This document shows positions 52,935-62,417 of a stretch of 64,000 nucleotides of DNA, piece by piece. Origin of the DNA: Planctomycetota bacterium (GTDB lineage Bacteria; Planctomycetota; Phycisphaerae; Sedimentisphaerales; Anaerobacaceae); the NCBI GenBank assembly GCA_019456195.1, contig VRUK01000006.1, positions 1 to 64,000 of the forward strand, read 5' to 3'. Under the pieces are notes generated by a model. The model did no database searches, was not told the DNA's origin, and worked only from the letters and a program-made list of their open reading frames with translations. The stretch's first letter is position 1, and each line of letters opens with the position of its first letter. A program made the position numbers and the translations under genes.

Positions 52935-53206
52935 ACGATCCTTCTCTTTCGCACAATTAATCATTATATGCTCTCCGTATAAAAATTCATAGCCATTTCG
53001 CAGTCTTCATAACACGCCAAATTGTTTTACACATAGTCATATCTCTCGCAACAAATCCAAGATGCCTCGCTCGCAAATCTAAAGAATAATTACACTATTA
53101 ACGTGAAGTTGTCAAGAACAACAGCTCATTCTTTAGCAGTTTTTCTTTGCTTTTTCGGGCTAAAAATGTTATAATACGTAAATATTAGCCAAAAGACTAA
53201 CACAAA
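52935..53206. other. Intergenic region upstream of the accessory islet
   Basis: About 270 very AT-rich bases containing, by position, the promoter of the RipA-like gene on the minus strand. Nothing else was recognised before the repeat cluster begins. Confidence 0.4.
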
Positions 53207-53759
53207 TCGTCGTTATGCGACGAAAAATAGACATTTTCAGTTTGCCTTTTTTACAAACTGCTTAAGCACCCCGGCCAGAAGGCCAAGACCACAGGGTCAG
53301 CAGACCCAGATTCGTAAATTCTAAATCATCTGTCGTCCGTATTCAGTCGTCAATTGTAAATTTGGAACGATACGCAAAATCCTTAGGGGCCTTACCAGCC
53401 ATGAGCATCGAGAATCCAACTTTAGCTCACTTTAGGCACTTTAGTCACTTTAGGCAATCTTTCAATTATAACATATTTCCAGATACACTCTTTTATGCAA
53501 AACAAACCCAATTTCAAAAGGAGTCAAATGAGCGTAACCTCTATGATAACAACGAGATATGCAAATATGGACACTTGGTTATTCAGACAAACAAAGCCAA
53601 AACAAACCCAATTCAAACCCAATTTAACCCAAAACAAACCCAATTTAAGCCAATTTCAAAGCCAATCAAACCCAATTCAAAGCCTGTCCTGAGCGCAGCC
53701 TGCACTGAGCTTTGTCGAAGTGTCGAATGGGCCAATTTTAGGCCATTAAATTCAACATT
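53207..53759. repeat. Non-coding repeat cluster: hairpins, CACTTTAG tandem words and CAAACCCAATT low-complexity tract
   Basis: The segment starts with a 6-bp hairpin (TCGTCG/CGACGA, 53207-53223) and a second one (GGGTC/GACCC, 53294-53307). The word CACTTTAG recurs every 9-18 bases at 53427-53457. From 53499 to 53680 the words AACCCAATT(T/C) and AAACAAAGCCAA repeat many times. A frame from 53495 reads MQNKPNFKRSQMSVTSMITT and continues with Lys/Pro/Asn/Gln-rich residues. I recall near-identical short ORFs in many Phycisphaerae assemblies, so I treat this as a dispersed element and not a gene. It directly abuts the stop codon of the CNT transporter gene. Confidence 0.6.
53683..53732. repeat. 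REP-like palindromic element
   Basis: The words CCTGTCCTGAGCGCAGCC, CTGAGCTTTGTCGAAG and TGTCGAATGGG form the type of dispersed imperfect palindrome (CTTCGACAAAGCTCAG read on the other strand) that recurs between genes in many bacterial genomes. Only one copy is in this window. Confidence 0.5.
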
Positions 53760-55019
53760 TCAAATCAAAATTCCAACAATACACGCGGTCGTAAAACCGG
53801 CTAACGTACCGCCGACCATAGAGCGCAGAGAAAGTTGTGCAATGTCATCCCGGCGGGATGGGACAATCGCGCCGATTCCGCCTATTTGTATGGCGACGGA
53901 GCCGAAGTTGGCGAATCCGCATAACGCGTATGTAGCAATAGTGAACGAGCGTTCACTCAACTGGTCTTGCAGTTTTACAAGGTCCATATATGCGATAAAC
54001 TCATTGAGCACAGTTTTTTCACCAAGTAAAGATGAGACCTTGAGCACATCCTCAGTGCGAATGCCCATGACCCAGGCGAATGGACAGAATATCCATCCCA
54101 TGATTCTCTCGAATGTCAGCGGCGCCGACACAGTTATCTCCTCAGCGGCCTCAGCACCGCGCGAAAGGTACATCACAAGGAACTGCCCTCGCTCCAGGCC
54201 CCAATTTATCAGGGCAATAAGACACACAAAAGCCAGCACCATAGCGCCGACATTAAGAGCCAGTTTCAAACCTACTGATGCGCCGTTGCAGGCCGCATCG
54301 ATGACATTTCGGCCCTGGCGCGGCACTTCCACTCGAACCTGTCCCTTAGTTGGCGAAATCTCTCGTTCAGGCACCATAATCTTGGCGATCACAAGCGAGG
54401 CCGGCGCAGACATAATCGACGCGGCTAACAGATGCCCTGCATCAATACCAAGACCGACATACGCCGCCATAACACTGCCCGCAATGGTGGCCATACCTCC
54501 TGTAAGCATGGCCATAAGTTCAGAGCGAGTCATAGATTCCAGATATGGACGAACCATTAGTGGGGCCTCGGTATGTCCGAGGAAAACATTAGCAGCCGCA
54601 GCCAGTGACTCTGAGCCGGATACGTCCATCACACGCACCATGGCCCAGGCCAATACTTTGACAATCTTTTGAATTACGCCCCAATGAAAAAGAACGGCTG
54701 TCAGACATGAAAAGAAAATGATTAAAGGCAATACGGAAAACGCAAAATAATGTTCTCGAAATCCGTCTCCAAACAAAAAGGCCGACCCCTCGTTTCCACA
54801 AGCAATAATTCCATTTACAAATCGCTTCAGCCCATCAAAGACCATGCGCCCGGGAGCTGTCTTCAGGATAAGCAATGCAAAGACAAACTGAAACATCATC
54901 CCCGTTACGATTAGCCGCACATGAACGCTCTTGCGGTTTTCCGATAGCGCCCATGCCAGGCCCAACATCACCCACAGTCCTAAGAAGCTAATCAGTTTGG
55001 GCGTTATATCCTGCATCAT
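53760..55019 (-). CDS. nupC: Concentrative nucleoside transporter (CNT/NupC family)
   Basis: The roughly 419-residue membrane protein has the CNT core: FSVLPLIIFFSCLTAVLFHW, VFLGHTEAPLMVRPYLESM and MLTGGMATIAGSVMAAYVGLG, where the polar residues bind nucleoside and Na+ or H+. The start is either of two adjacent ATGs (55019 or 55016) behind AGAGGTGA; longer in-frame starts lack a site. It imports nucleosides. The divergent uridine kinase and the following PfkB kinase complete a salvage cluster. Its 3' end runs into the repeat cluster. Confidence 0.92.
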   Translation of the reverse strand: MMQDITPKLISFLGLWVMLGLAWALSENRKSVHVRLIVTGMMFQFVFALLILKTAPGRMVFDGLKRFVNGIIACGNEGSAFLFGDGFREHYFAFSVLPLIIFFSCLTAVLFHWGVIQKIVKVLAWAMVRVMDVSGSESLAAAANVFLGHTEAPLMVRPYLESMTRSELMAMLTGGMATIAGSVMAAYVGLGIDAGHLLAASIMSAPASLVIAKIMVPEREISPTKGQVRVEVPRQGRNVIDAACNGASVGLKLALNVGAMVLAFVCLIALINWGLERGQFLVMYLSRGAEAAEEITVSAPLTFERIMGWIFCPFAWVMGIRTEDVLKVSSLLGEKTVLNEFIAYMDLVKLQDQLSERSFTIATYALCGFANFGSVAIQIGGIGAIVPSRRDDIAQLSLRSMVGGTLAGFTTACIVGILI

Positions 55020-55276
55020 TTCACCTCTTTGCATAAGTCGCCGCGTGACACGGTTCAAAGTAATCTCGTAGTCATTTGTTATTAAAAACGAGTTTTATCA
55101 AAAAGGCAATATTAAAAGGAAAAGATTAGTCGATAGAGAGATGGAAACTACGAATCTGTAAAATCCGGAGGTGATGTGTCTGGCAATTGACGCATCGCCA
55201 TAAACATAGAAATCCTTTGCTCGCACACGTCATATATATTACACTTCCTGCAGCAACAGAATTTTCGGGGCAAAGT

Positions 55277-55906
55277 ATGAAGAAAGGAATACTAATAGGC
55301 ATCGCAGGCGCCTCCGGTTCAGGTAAAACATTTGTTGCTAACAGCATCATTGAAAACCTTGGATCAGATAAGGCGGTGATAATTCAGGAGGATTCATATT
55401 ACAAGGATCTGTCTGATGTACTATATGAGGAGAGAGAGCGCAGAAACTTCGACCATCCCGATTCATTTGATCACGATCTCCTGGCCAAACATTTATTGCA
55501 ACTGTTGAATGGTGAGATTATTTCGCATCCCATTTATGATTATAAGCTCCACACCCGCTCGAAAGAAACAAAAACTGTAGAACCATGCGGCTTGATTATT
55601 TTGGAGGGAATTTTGATTCTTAACAACGCGAGACTGCGAGAGCTAATGGATTATAGAGTATTTATCGACACGGCTCTGGATATCTGTTTTGTTCGTCGCT
55701 TGAAACGGGACATAGAAGAAAGAGAACGGACTGTGGATTCTGTGATTTGGCAATACACAAAAACGGTTCGACCCATGTATCTTCAGTTTATCGAACCTTC
55801 AAAGCAATATGCAGATATCTTCATCTCCGGAGAAGGGATGAATTCAGAGGCTCTTGATATTTTGACCACCAGGATTAATTCTCTGCTTAATAATAGAGAC
55901 CAATAG
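55277..55906 (+). CDS. udk: Uridine kinase
   Basis: The ATG at 55277 gives 209 residues, the normal Udk size; the longer frame from 55187 adds 30 unrelated residues. It has the P-loop GIAGASGSGKTFVAN, QEDSYYKDL, NFDHPDSFDHDLL, PIYDYKLHTR and ILEGILIL, all standard for uridine/cytidine kinases. It phosphorylates uridine and cytidine with ATP or GTP. It is divergent from the CNT transporter gene by about 260 bases and 21 bases before the PfkB-type gene. Confidence 0.95.
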   Translation: MKKGILIGIAGASGSGKTFVANSIIENLGSDKAVIIQEDSYYKDLSDVLYEERERRNFDHPDSFDHDLLAKHLLQLLNGEIISHPIYDYKLHTRSKETKTVEPCGLIILEGILILNNARLRELMDYRVFIDTALDICFVRRLKRDIEERERTVDSVIWQYTKTVRPMYLQFIEPSKQYADIFISGEGMNSEALDILTTRINSLLNNRDQ

Positions 55907-55927
55907 AGAGCAAATCAGGAACACACT

Positions 55928-56962
55928 ATGGCTAACAGATTTGATGAGGAGTTTATGGAGCTTGATGTATATGCTCTTGGCAATGCTTTAGTGGATATTC
56001 AGATTCAAGTTCAAAATTCGCAGTTTGCAGAACTCGGCCTTGAAAAGGGCAACAGGTACCTCACCGATCGCTACCGTCAGGAAGAGATATTGCAAAAGCT
56101 GCTCGGGCCGGACAGCCTGGAAAGTGCGCAGAAAGCGGGTAAACTGCAGACAGCCGCAGGTGGCAGCGCGGCGAACACGATGTATGGCATTTCACAACTG
56201 GGCGGCCGGGCAGGACTCTGTGGAAAGATTGCCAACGATGGACTCGGGATTCTATATGCGGAACACATGAGGCAATGCAGTGTTGTTTTCAAAGAAAACA
56301 CGGGGCAGGGGATGACGGGGACGTGCGTTGTCCTGATCTCCGAAGACGCCCAGAGAACCATGCTTACCTGCCTTGGTGTTTCAGGTGAGATCGATTACGA
56401 AGATATTGATGAGGAACTGCTCAAGCACAGCCGGTATATCTTTCTGGAAGGATATCTTTTTGAAAGCGAATGTGCTGCCCGGACCATGCTCCGGGCGGTT
56501 GCGGTTGCCAGAAATAATGGTGTGAAGATAGCTCTGAGCGCATCCGATGCAAACTGTGTTGACCGGCACCGGGACCTGCTCGTACAACTCATTCAGAATG
56601 ATGTTGATCTGCTTTTTGCCAATACCCGGGAGGCATGGGCGCTCAGCGGCACCGATAACAACGATGCGGCTTTACGGGTGCTTTCCAGCTGGTGCGAAGG
56701 TGTTGCCGTGACCGACGGAGAGCATGGTTCAATGCTTAGCTTTAACGGTGAGGTTATGAAGAACGCGCTGTATAGTGTGTCCGCTTTGGACACTACCGGC
56801 GCCGGCGACGCGTATGCGGCCGGGCTGTTGTACGGAATCATCAGCGGCCGTAAGAGCAGGGAAAGCGGCATGATAGCAAGTTTGTTTTCTGCCAGGGTTG
56901 TCGCGCAAATCGGACCCCGCTACAACGGCGACATACAGGCGGAGTTGAAAAAACTGCTGTAA
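55928..56962 (+). CDS. PfkB-family nucleoside/sugar kinase, adenosine kinase-like
   Basis: The 344-residue protein has AAGGSAANTMYGISQLGG near residue 78, GKIANDGLGILYAEHM, and the PfkB signature DTTGAGDAYAAGLLYG near the C-terminus with the catalytic Asp. The N-terminal DVYALGNALVDIQIQV resembles adenosine kinase-type members. Location after uridine kinase and next to a nucleoside transporter favours a nucleoside substrate (adenosine or guanosine/inosine). AGGAACA lies before the chosen ATG; GAGGAG just before an internal ATG nine codons later is an alternative start. Confidence 0.87.
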   Translation: MANRFDEEFMELDVYALGNALVDIQIQVQNSQFAELGLEKGNRYLTDRYRQEEILQKLLGPDSLESAQKAGKLQTAAGGSAANTMYGISQLGGRAGLCGKIANDGLGILYAEHMRQCSVVFKENTGQGMTGTCVVLISEDAQRTMLTCLGVSGEIDYEDIDEELLKHSRYIFLEGYLFESECAARTMLRAVAVARNNGVKIALSASDANCVDRHRDLLVQLIQNDVDLLFANTREAWALSGTDNNDAALRVLSSWCEGVAVTDGEHGSMLSFNGEVMKNALYSVSALDTTGAGDAYAAGLLYGIISGRKSRESGMIASLFSARVVAQIGPRYNGDIQAELKKLL

Positions 56963-57003
56963 CGTACAGGAGTATCATACATCAGCTATTGTCTATGTTC
57001 TAA

Positions 57004-60000
57004 TCACCTCTTGAAATCAGCAATTTGCACAGTAACGGGGCCAAGCAAACCGGATTTCAATAGAGGTGATTTCATTTTACCAAAACGCTTTGTTGTAAAG
57101 GTATAACGGCCGGCCGGCCACTCTTTGCCCTCAAGTAATCCCGAAGGCCACTTTACTGTTCTGACGTTAGCGTCCGGTTCCTGCTGGTCACCGAGTAAAC
57201 GGTTAGTCCAGAGATTGGCCACCTCGATCTCCAGGTGATTATCCTTTGACCGTACTGCATTGGTAATCTTCACACGCCAGGGTGCAGTCCATATAACGCC
57301 AAGGTTTTTCCCGTTAAGGCGCAGCCTGGCCAAATGATGAACAACGCCCAAGTCAAGGTAGAGTTCACCATCTGAGGGTTGAAAGTCAGGCAGGTCGAAA
57401 GACCTCCTGTAGGTCGCGAGACCCGAGTAATATTTAATACCGCGTTCACTACGTTGCGTCCAGTCCTCAAGTTCGTTGAACTCGATATTTTTCGGGCCGC
57501 CCCACTCAGTATCAAAAGAAACATCCCAGGGGCCATTCACTACAGCTATAGGCTTGAGTCGCGGGAAGTTTGTCTCATGCAAAACATTGCTCGGCTGCTC
57601 TGCCTGCGTGCGTGAAAAGACCACAAAGAAGCTCTCGTAAGGTTCAAAACGCATAGGAATCGTGGTCCGTCCATTTTCATAATAAGAATATTGCGTAAGA
57701 CTGCGCATATCTCCTGTAACCGGAATCCACAGTTCGGGTTGGTCGCTGCCGTCCCTGAATGTGCAATCCACTTCAATTGCATCGAGGCTTTTATTGGCAA
57801 TGAAATAAATATCGTGGTTTTTTGTCTGGCGATGCGTGTAGCGGACCGGTCCGGTAGCGTTGAAATCCTCCGGCACGTCCATTTTAGCCAGCAGTTCGGC
57901 AGTAGCTTCATAGCTGGGATACAATTCGTTTTCTGACCTTGAAAATGGACCACCCCAATAAATCCGACCCTTCCCGTATTTGCGCTCCGTGAGCGTTGCG
58001 GGTGCATCTAATGAACCCCAGAGACGTCGAGCGATTTTCTGCAATTCCCGGTCACACTGTGGATAGTCCATCAGACTGGGGGACTTAAGTGGTGGATTTC
58101 CGACGATAGCAGCGCCGGCATTCACGAGTTCCTCGATTTTCCTCAGAACGGCCGGGAGCATTGTGTCAAAGCCGGACAGAACGAGCAGACTATAGGCAGT
58201 TCCCCCGGGAAATGCAATGCGTCCGTTACGCACCTGCGCCCGCTCTATCAGTATATTCGGTGAACAGCCATCAAAAGAGTAGCCTCGTTTATCAGCTAAA
58301 ACTCCATCGCCATCTAATGCGCTCATTGGGGGCTGGAAAACATGCGGCGCGCCCCCAGGAGTCAAATAAAGAACATCAGCCACAGTTATCCCTTGTCGCA
58401 GCATATAAGAACAACGGGTGATATAACGATGATAATCCGAAACCATAGGCCACCAGGTCTGACCTCTGTCCCAGTGCACGCCATAGGGGCCCATAGTCAT
58501 ACCCGGACGATGTTCTTCTCCAAGTGGTTTATGGGCAAAAGTATGATAAACAAAACGATTGATTCCCATACAAAATGCCCAATCCCCCTGATTTTTCATC
58601 GAACCGGGATACTGTTGCCAGGCTTCCTCAGACCCTGCAGTAAAAGCCTCTGCCGCCAAAATCGGACGTCCCATTGTATGCGCTACAGATGCACCTTCAA
58701 TACAACTATAAGTGGTATTAAAATAACCTTCACTCCAAAATTCGCACATCGGTACATCCGCAACAGCACCCAGATCCAAATCGGCAGTGGGATTCATATC
58801 ATAAGGCTCAATAGACAGCCCTAAACCATACTTATGTCCAAGTGACTTTAAGTGTTGCGCATGGTTTTCCAGAACCAATTCCTGCCCGGTCAGGCGCAAG
58901 TCCCACAAGAAACGTTCGGTAAGTTCAGGGCTTCCAACAATAAGCCCTGTGTAAGCCGGATAAAACACCTGTGGATCGTAGCCCCGTCGTTTGCGAAACT
59001 CATCGCGAAAATTATGTGTCCAGTTCTGTGCTCCCATTTCCCAACTATCCATATGAAGCATCGTCCATCCGGCACCAGTTTTTCTGTGGCCAACTTTCTT
59101 CAATAGTTTGCCAATATAATTTTCGAAATGGTCGTCAAAAGCCCTCTTAGAGAATTTATCACTTTCGAATCCGTAACCAGGTTGTGGTGCCGGGCGAGTA
59201 TTGGCTCCATTGTTGCGGCTGACAAATCGCATAATCGTCCAGTCACCAGCGGGCACTTCCCAATCCAATATTCCATCCGGATTAAGTCGGTTAGTTAAAT
59301 CGATAATTTTGTCCATATCTATACACGCCGACTTGGGCGCTGAAAGATACTCGGCCGGTGCCGGTAAATGAGGCTTAACTCCATGTGCTGAAGAGAAGGG
59401 CGCACGATAATAAATAGCTTTCTCGTCAATAAAATCGACCTTCACATCTGCTTTAGGCGTTGGATATGCCAGTACTGCCACTTCCTCAAAATAAGCTTCT
59501 CTTTTTTCCTGCAGCTCTTTCGTGACGGTTGGAAAGTAGGGACTGCGAGGCTCAGGAACAGGTAGTCTCTTATTAAAACGGACAGGCCCTTTAACCTCAA
59601 CGGAACCGGCCACTAAATGCTGCATTGACTGTTCCGGCTTAATCCAGGGGCCCCCACTACCGGTCCAACCGGGGCCACTGCCTAAAGTAATCTCAATACC
59701 CAACCGCTCAGCATCACGAACGGCATGGACAAAGAGATTTTGCCACTGTTCGCTCATGAAATCCACAGGACCGCGCGGCACACCAACATTGACTTCCAGG
59801 AAAACCAGATTACCAATACCGGCCTCTTTCATTGCTTCCAAATCGGCCGTCATTTCTTCTCGGTTCAGATTACCGTCCATGAAATACCAATATACACCTG
59901 GTCGGGCTGAATCCGGTGGATTTTGAAATCTTTTGGCAAGTTCATTGTGTTCGGGACTGTTTTCAGGCTTAATGAAAGCAGCTTCGCCAGATTCAATATT

Positions 60001-60087
60001 GTTCTTTTTCGATGACTCCGCCATGGCCAATTGAGCAAGTAACAAGACGCTCATTAAAATGACGTTCAACCGGATAATAATTCTCAT
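57004..60087 (-). CDS. Secreted GH106-like glycoside hydrolase (alpha-L-rhamnosidase type)
   Basis: The ATG at 60087 has GGAGG 5 bases upstream and gives 1027 residues with a signal peptide (LNVILMSVLLLAQLAMA). The family pattern follows: PGVYWYFMDGNLNREEMTAD, MKEAGIGNLVFLEVN, TLGSGPGWTGSGGPWI, then a large catalytic region with MLHMDSWEMGAQNWT and EAFTAGSEEAWQQYPG, where Glu and Asp residues can act in catalysis. The C-terminal region has a GH2-type jelly-roll (LDLGVVHHLARLRLNGKNLG). GH106 enzymes remove alpha-L-rhamnose from pectic and other glycans. The exact substrate is not proven. It is divergent from the DUF2961 gene. Confidence 0.85.
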   Translation of the reverse strand: MRIIIRLNVILMSVLLLAQLAMAESSKKNNIESGEAAFIKPENSPEHNELAKRFQNPPDSARPGVYWYFMDGNLNREEMTADLEAMKEAGIGNLVFLEVNVGVPRGPVDFMSEQWQNLFVHAVRDAERLGIEITLGSGPGWTGSGGPWIKPEQSMQHLVAGSVEVKGPVRFNKRLPVPEPRSPYFPTVTKELQEKREAYFEEVAVLAYPTPKADVKVDFIDEKAIYYRAPFSSAHGVKPHLPAPAEYLSAPKSACIDMDKIIDLTNRLNPDGILDWEVPAGDWTIMRFVSRNNGANTRPAPQPGYGFESDKFSKRAFDDHFENYIGKLLKKVGHRKTGAGWTMLHMDSWEMGAQNWTHNFRDEFRKRRGYDPQVFYPAYTGLIVGSPELTERFLWDLRLTGQELVLENHAQHLKSLGHKYGLGLSIEPYDMNPTADLDLGAVADVPMCEFWSEGYFNTTYSCIEGASVAHTMGRPILAAEAFTAGSEEAWQQYPGSMKNQGDWAFCMGINRFVYHTFAHKPLGEEHRPGMTMGPYGVHWDRGQTWWPMVSDYHRYITRCSYMLRQGITVADVLYLTPGGAPHVFQPPMSALDGDGVLADKRGYSFDGCSPNILIERAQVRNGRIAFPGGTAYSLLVLSGFDTMLPAVLRKIEELVNAGAAIVGNPPLKSPSLMDYPQCDRELQKIARRLWGSLDAPATLTERKYGKGRIYWGGPFSRSENELYPSYEATAELLAKMDVPEDFNATGPVRYTHRQTKNHDIYFIANKSLDAIEVDCTFRDGSDQPELWIPVTGDMRSLTQYSYYENGRTTIPMRFEPYESFFVVFSRTQAEQPSNVLHETNFPRLKPIAVVNGPWDVSFDTEWGGPKNIEFNELEDWTQRSERGIKYYSGLATYRRSFDLPDFQPSDGELYLDLGVVHHLARLRLNGKNLGVIWTAPWRVKITNAVRSKDNHLEIEVANLWTNRLLGDQQEPDANVRTVKWPSGLLEGKEWPAGRYTFTTKRFGKMKSPLLKSGLLGPVTVQIADFKR

Positions 60088-60375
60088 TATGTCCTCCAAA
60101 CAGATTCCTGGCACCTGGCATTAGAGCACTTACCTCAAACATAATACCCCAACTTCAGGAAACTGTCAAAATGGGAAGTGAATAACCATCAACAATTCAA
60201 TAGCTAATGATTTAATGGTATTCTCGGAGTGCCGCATCTATAAAAGTTGCAAGAATGACCGCAGAGCATTACAATAAAAATATATGTTCGACATTATGAC
60301 GAAATCAGGAATCCCGGAATTGCTGCTGCTTCGTCACGTCCGGTGATATTTCAGTCTATTTGGAAGGAGAAAGAT

Positions 60376-62382
60376 ATGAGAGTTCACGTATTGTATAGTT
60401 CAGTTCGCTTCCTTGTTATCCTGCTGTTTTCTCTGTCCGTCTGTTCAACTGAACTATCGGCGGCAGATGATTGGATCCCTGGAATTCAAGAACTGTACAG
60501 GCTCGACCGGCTCGGAGTATTAAAGGAGTCAATCAAGGTTGCATCGGTCTCCAGCTATGATCGGACAGGCGGAAATAACGATGGCTTCGGCGGACAATAT
60601 TCCTACGTGCGAAAGGAAAAGGATGGTTTGGTTCTGGCCGACTTGCAGGGACCGGGAATAATCTACAGAATCTGGACTCCAACGCCAACAGACGACATAA
60701 TCGAGTTCTACTTTGATGGTGAGAGTGAGCCGAGCATAAGTGTCAAGCTTCGTGACCTCTTCTTAGGCAAACATCCTGCCTTTATTAGGCCGTTAGTCGG
60801 ATACGGAGCTGGCGGATTTTATAGTTATGTGCCGCTCACCTATGAAAAGTCATGTAAAGTTTTCATCAGGGCTGAGCGTTTTCAATTCTACCAGATAAAT
60901 TATGCAACATATCCTGAAGGAACGGCAATAGTAAGTTCTCCGAAGCAGCCTGCAGATGAATACGGATATCATCTGGAGAAAGCCAGGAAACTTTTCGAAT
61001 CGTACGGTACGGACATCAGTTCGTATGTTGTCCCGGCCGGTGGGCGGATTGAGCGATTCAACTCCAAAGTCCGATTGAAGGGCCGAGAGGCTGTGAATAT
61101 CTTCGAAATCGATCGTCCTGGAAGAATTGTTGGAATTCGCATTTCGCCTCCGGAAGCTTTGGTTGATAAGGAGCGCAGAGTTATTCTTCGGGCATACTGG
61201 GATGGCAATGAGCAACCTGCAATACTTAGCCCTGCCGGAGATTTCTTCGGCTATGCATGGGGTAAGCCGGCAACAAAGTCTCTACTGGTGGGATCAGCCA
61301 ATGGAGTGGACTATTGTTACTTCCCGATGCCGTTCGATAAGTCCGCCAGAATCGAATTGCTTTCCGATCGGCGACTGGCTAAAGAGACAGAGCTTGAGGT
61401 AGAGGTGTTGTTTGTTCCCATTGCCCGGCGGGAAAACGAAGGCAGGTTTTACGCTATATGGCGACGCGAGAATCCTACAACCAAAGGCAAACCTTTCACA
61501 TTTGTCGAAACTACAGGTCGGGGGCATATCGTCGGACTTATCCAGCAATCGCAGGGATTCAAATCGGGCAATACTTATTTCTTTGAGGGTGACGATCAAA
61601 CAACGATAGACGGGGAGCTTGTCATCCATGGTACAGGATCGGAAGATTTGTATAACGGTGGTTGGTATGATGTCACAGGTCGATGGGACTCAAAGAGGTC
61701 ATTTCCACTGAGCGGCTGTCTCGGATATCAGAAGCATCTGGGCAGAACCGGTGGATACCGGTTTTTCTTGGGTGATGTCTATTCATATCGTAAAAGTGTA
61801 CTACAGACAATTGAACATGCTCCTGCCGAAAACGACCTTCTAAATGACTACTGCGCCGTTACGTTTCTGTATTCGCTGGACAGGCCAACCTGCGAATTTG
61901 ACCTTCCGCCAGCGGAGGAAAGGAAAGTAATCGACTTAAAGCGCATTGTCTTTGCAGCTTGGTGGAATATTCCCATTAGCGCATTTTCATACCGCGATGG
62001 ATCACTTACAAAGAAAGTGGAGAAAATCGACGATAAGAATGTCCGATTCTTTTCTCTGCGAGCTAAAGGGAACGATACTTTTGGACATCACTTTATCTGC
62101 TTTGAATGTGAGCTCCCGTCAGCCGGCAAATACAAAGTCAGCCTTGACGCAGTCAAGGGCCCGTCACAGGGAAAGGTACAGATGTTTATAGATGAAGCAC
62201 CGGTAGGGCCGGAAGTGGACTTTTATGCCGCTAAAAGAAAATGTGCATTGGACGAATATATTGCCACGCTTAATCTGGCAGAGGGGCCAAACAAATTGTT
62301 GTTCAAGCTCACAGGCAAGCACGCAGAATCTCAGGGTCTTGGTTTGGACCTAACAAATATCATTTGTGAGCGTCTGGATTAA
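60376..62382 (+). CDS. Secreted DUF2961 (GH172-type) protein
   Basis: The ATG at 60376 (AAGGAG upstream) gives 668 residues with a signal peptide (FLVILLFSLSVCSTELSA). The N-terminal jelly-roll includes GIIYRIWTPTPTDDIIEFYF, and the second one carries HGTGSEDLYNGGWYD, the DUF2961 hallmark with the likely catalytic Glu. DUF2961 includes GH172 fructofuranosidases and alpha-arabinofuranosidase-like activities, though most members are uncharacterised. A C-terminal CBM-like segment follows. It leads a plus-strand operon with the oxidoreductase gene 35 bases on. Confidence 0.87.
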   Translation: MRVHVLYSSVRFLVILLFSLSVCSTELSAADDWIPGIQELYRLDRLGVLKESIKVASVSSYDRTGGNNDGFGGQYSYVRKEKDGLVLADLQGPGIIYRIWTPTPTDDIIEFYFDGESEPSISVKLRDLFLGKHPAFIRPLVGYGAGGFYSYVPLTYEKSCKVFIRAERFQFYQINYATYPEGTAIVSSPKQPADEYGYHLEKARKLFESYGTDISSYVVPAGGRIERFNSKVRLKGREAVNIFEIDRPGRIVGIRISPPEALVDKERRVILRAYWDGNEQPAILSPAGDFFGYAWGKPATKSLLVGSANGVDYCYFPMPFDKSARIELLSDRRLAKETELEVEVLFVPIARRENEGRFYAIWRRENPTTKGKPFTFVETTGRGHIVGLIQQSQGFKSGNTYFFEGDDQTTIDGELVIHGTGSEDLYNGGWYDVTGRWDSKRSFPLSGCLGYQKHLGRTGGYRFFLGDVYSYRKSVLQTIEHAPAENDLLNDYCAVTFLYSLDRPTCEFDLPPAEERKVIDLKRIVFAAWWNIPISAFSYRDGSLTKKVEKIDDKNVRFFSLRAKGNDTFGHHFICFECELPSAGKYKVSLDAVKGPSQGKVQMFIDEAPVGPEVDFYAAKRKCALDEYIATLNLAEGPNKLLFKLTGKHAESQGLGLDLTNIICERLD

Positions 62383-62417
62383 GCAAGCTGTTTTAACGCC
62401 CGAAGAGGAATATACAG

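Noticed and set aside
53362-54672. 436-codon open frame on the plus strand
   Set aside because: Its right part lies antisense to the clear CNT transporter gene and its left part is the low-complexity repeat; no ribosome-binding site and no protein-like pattern.
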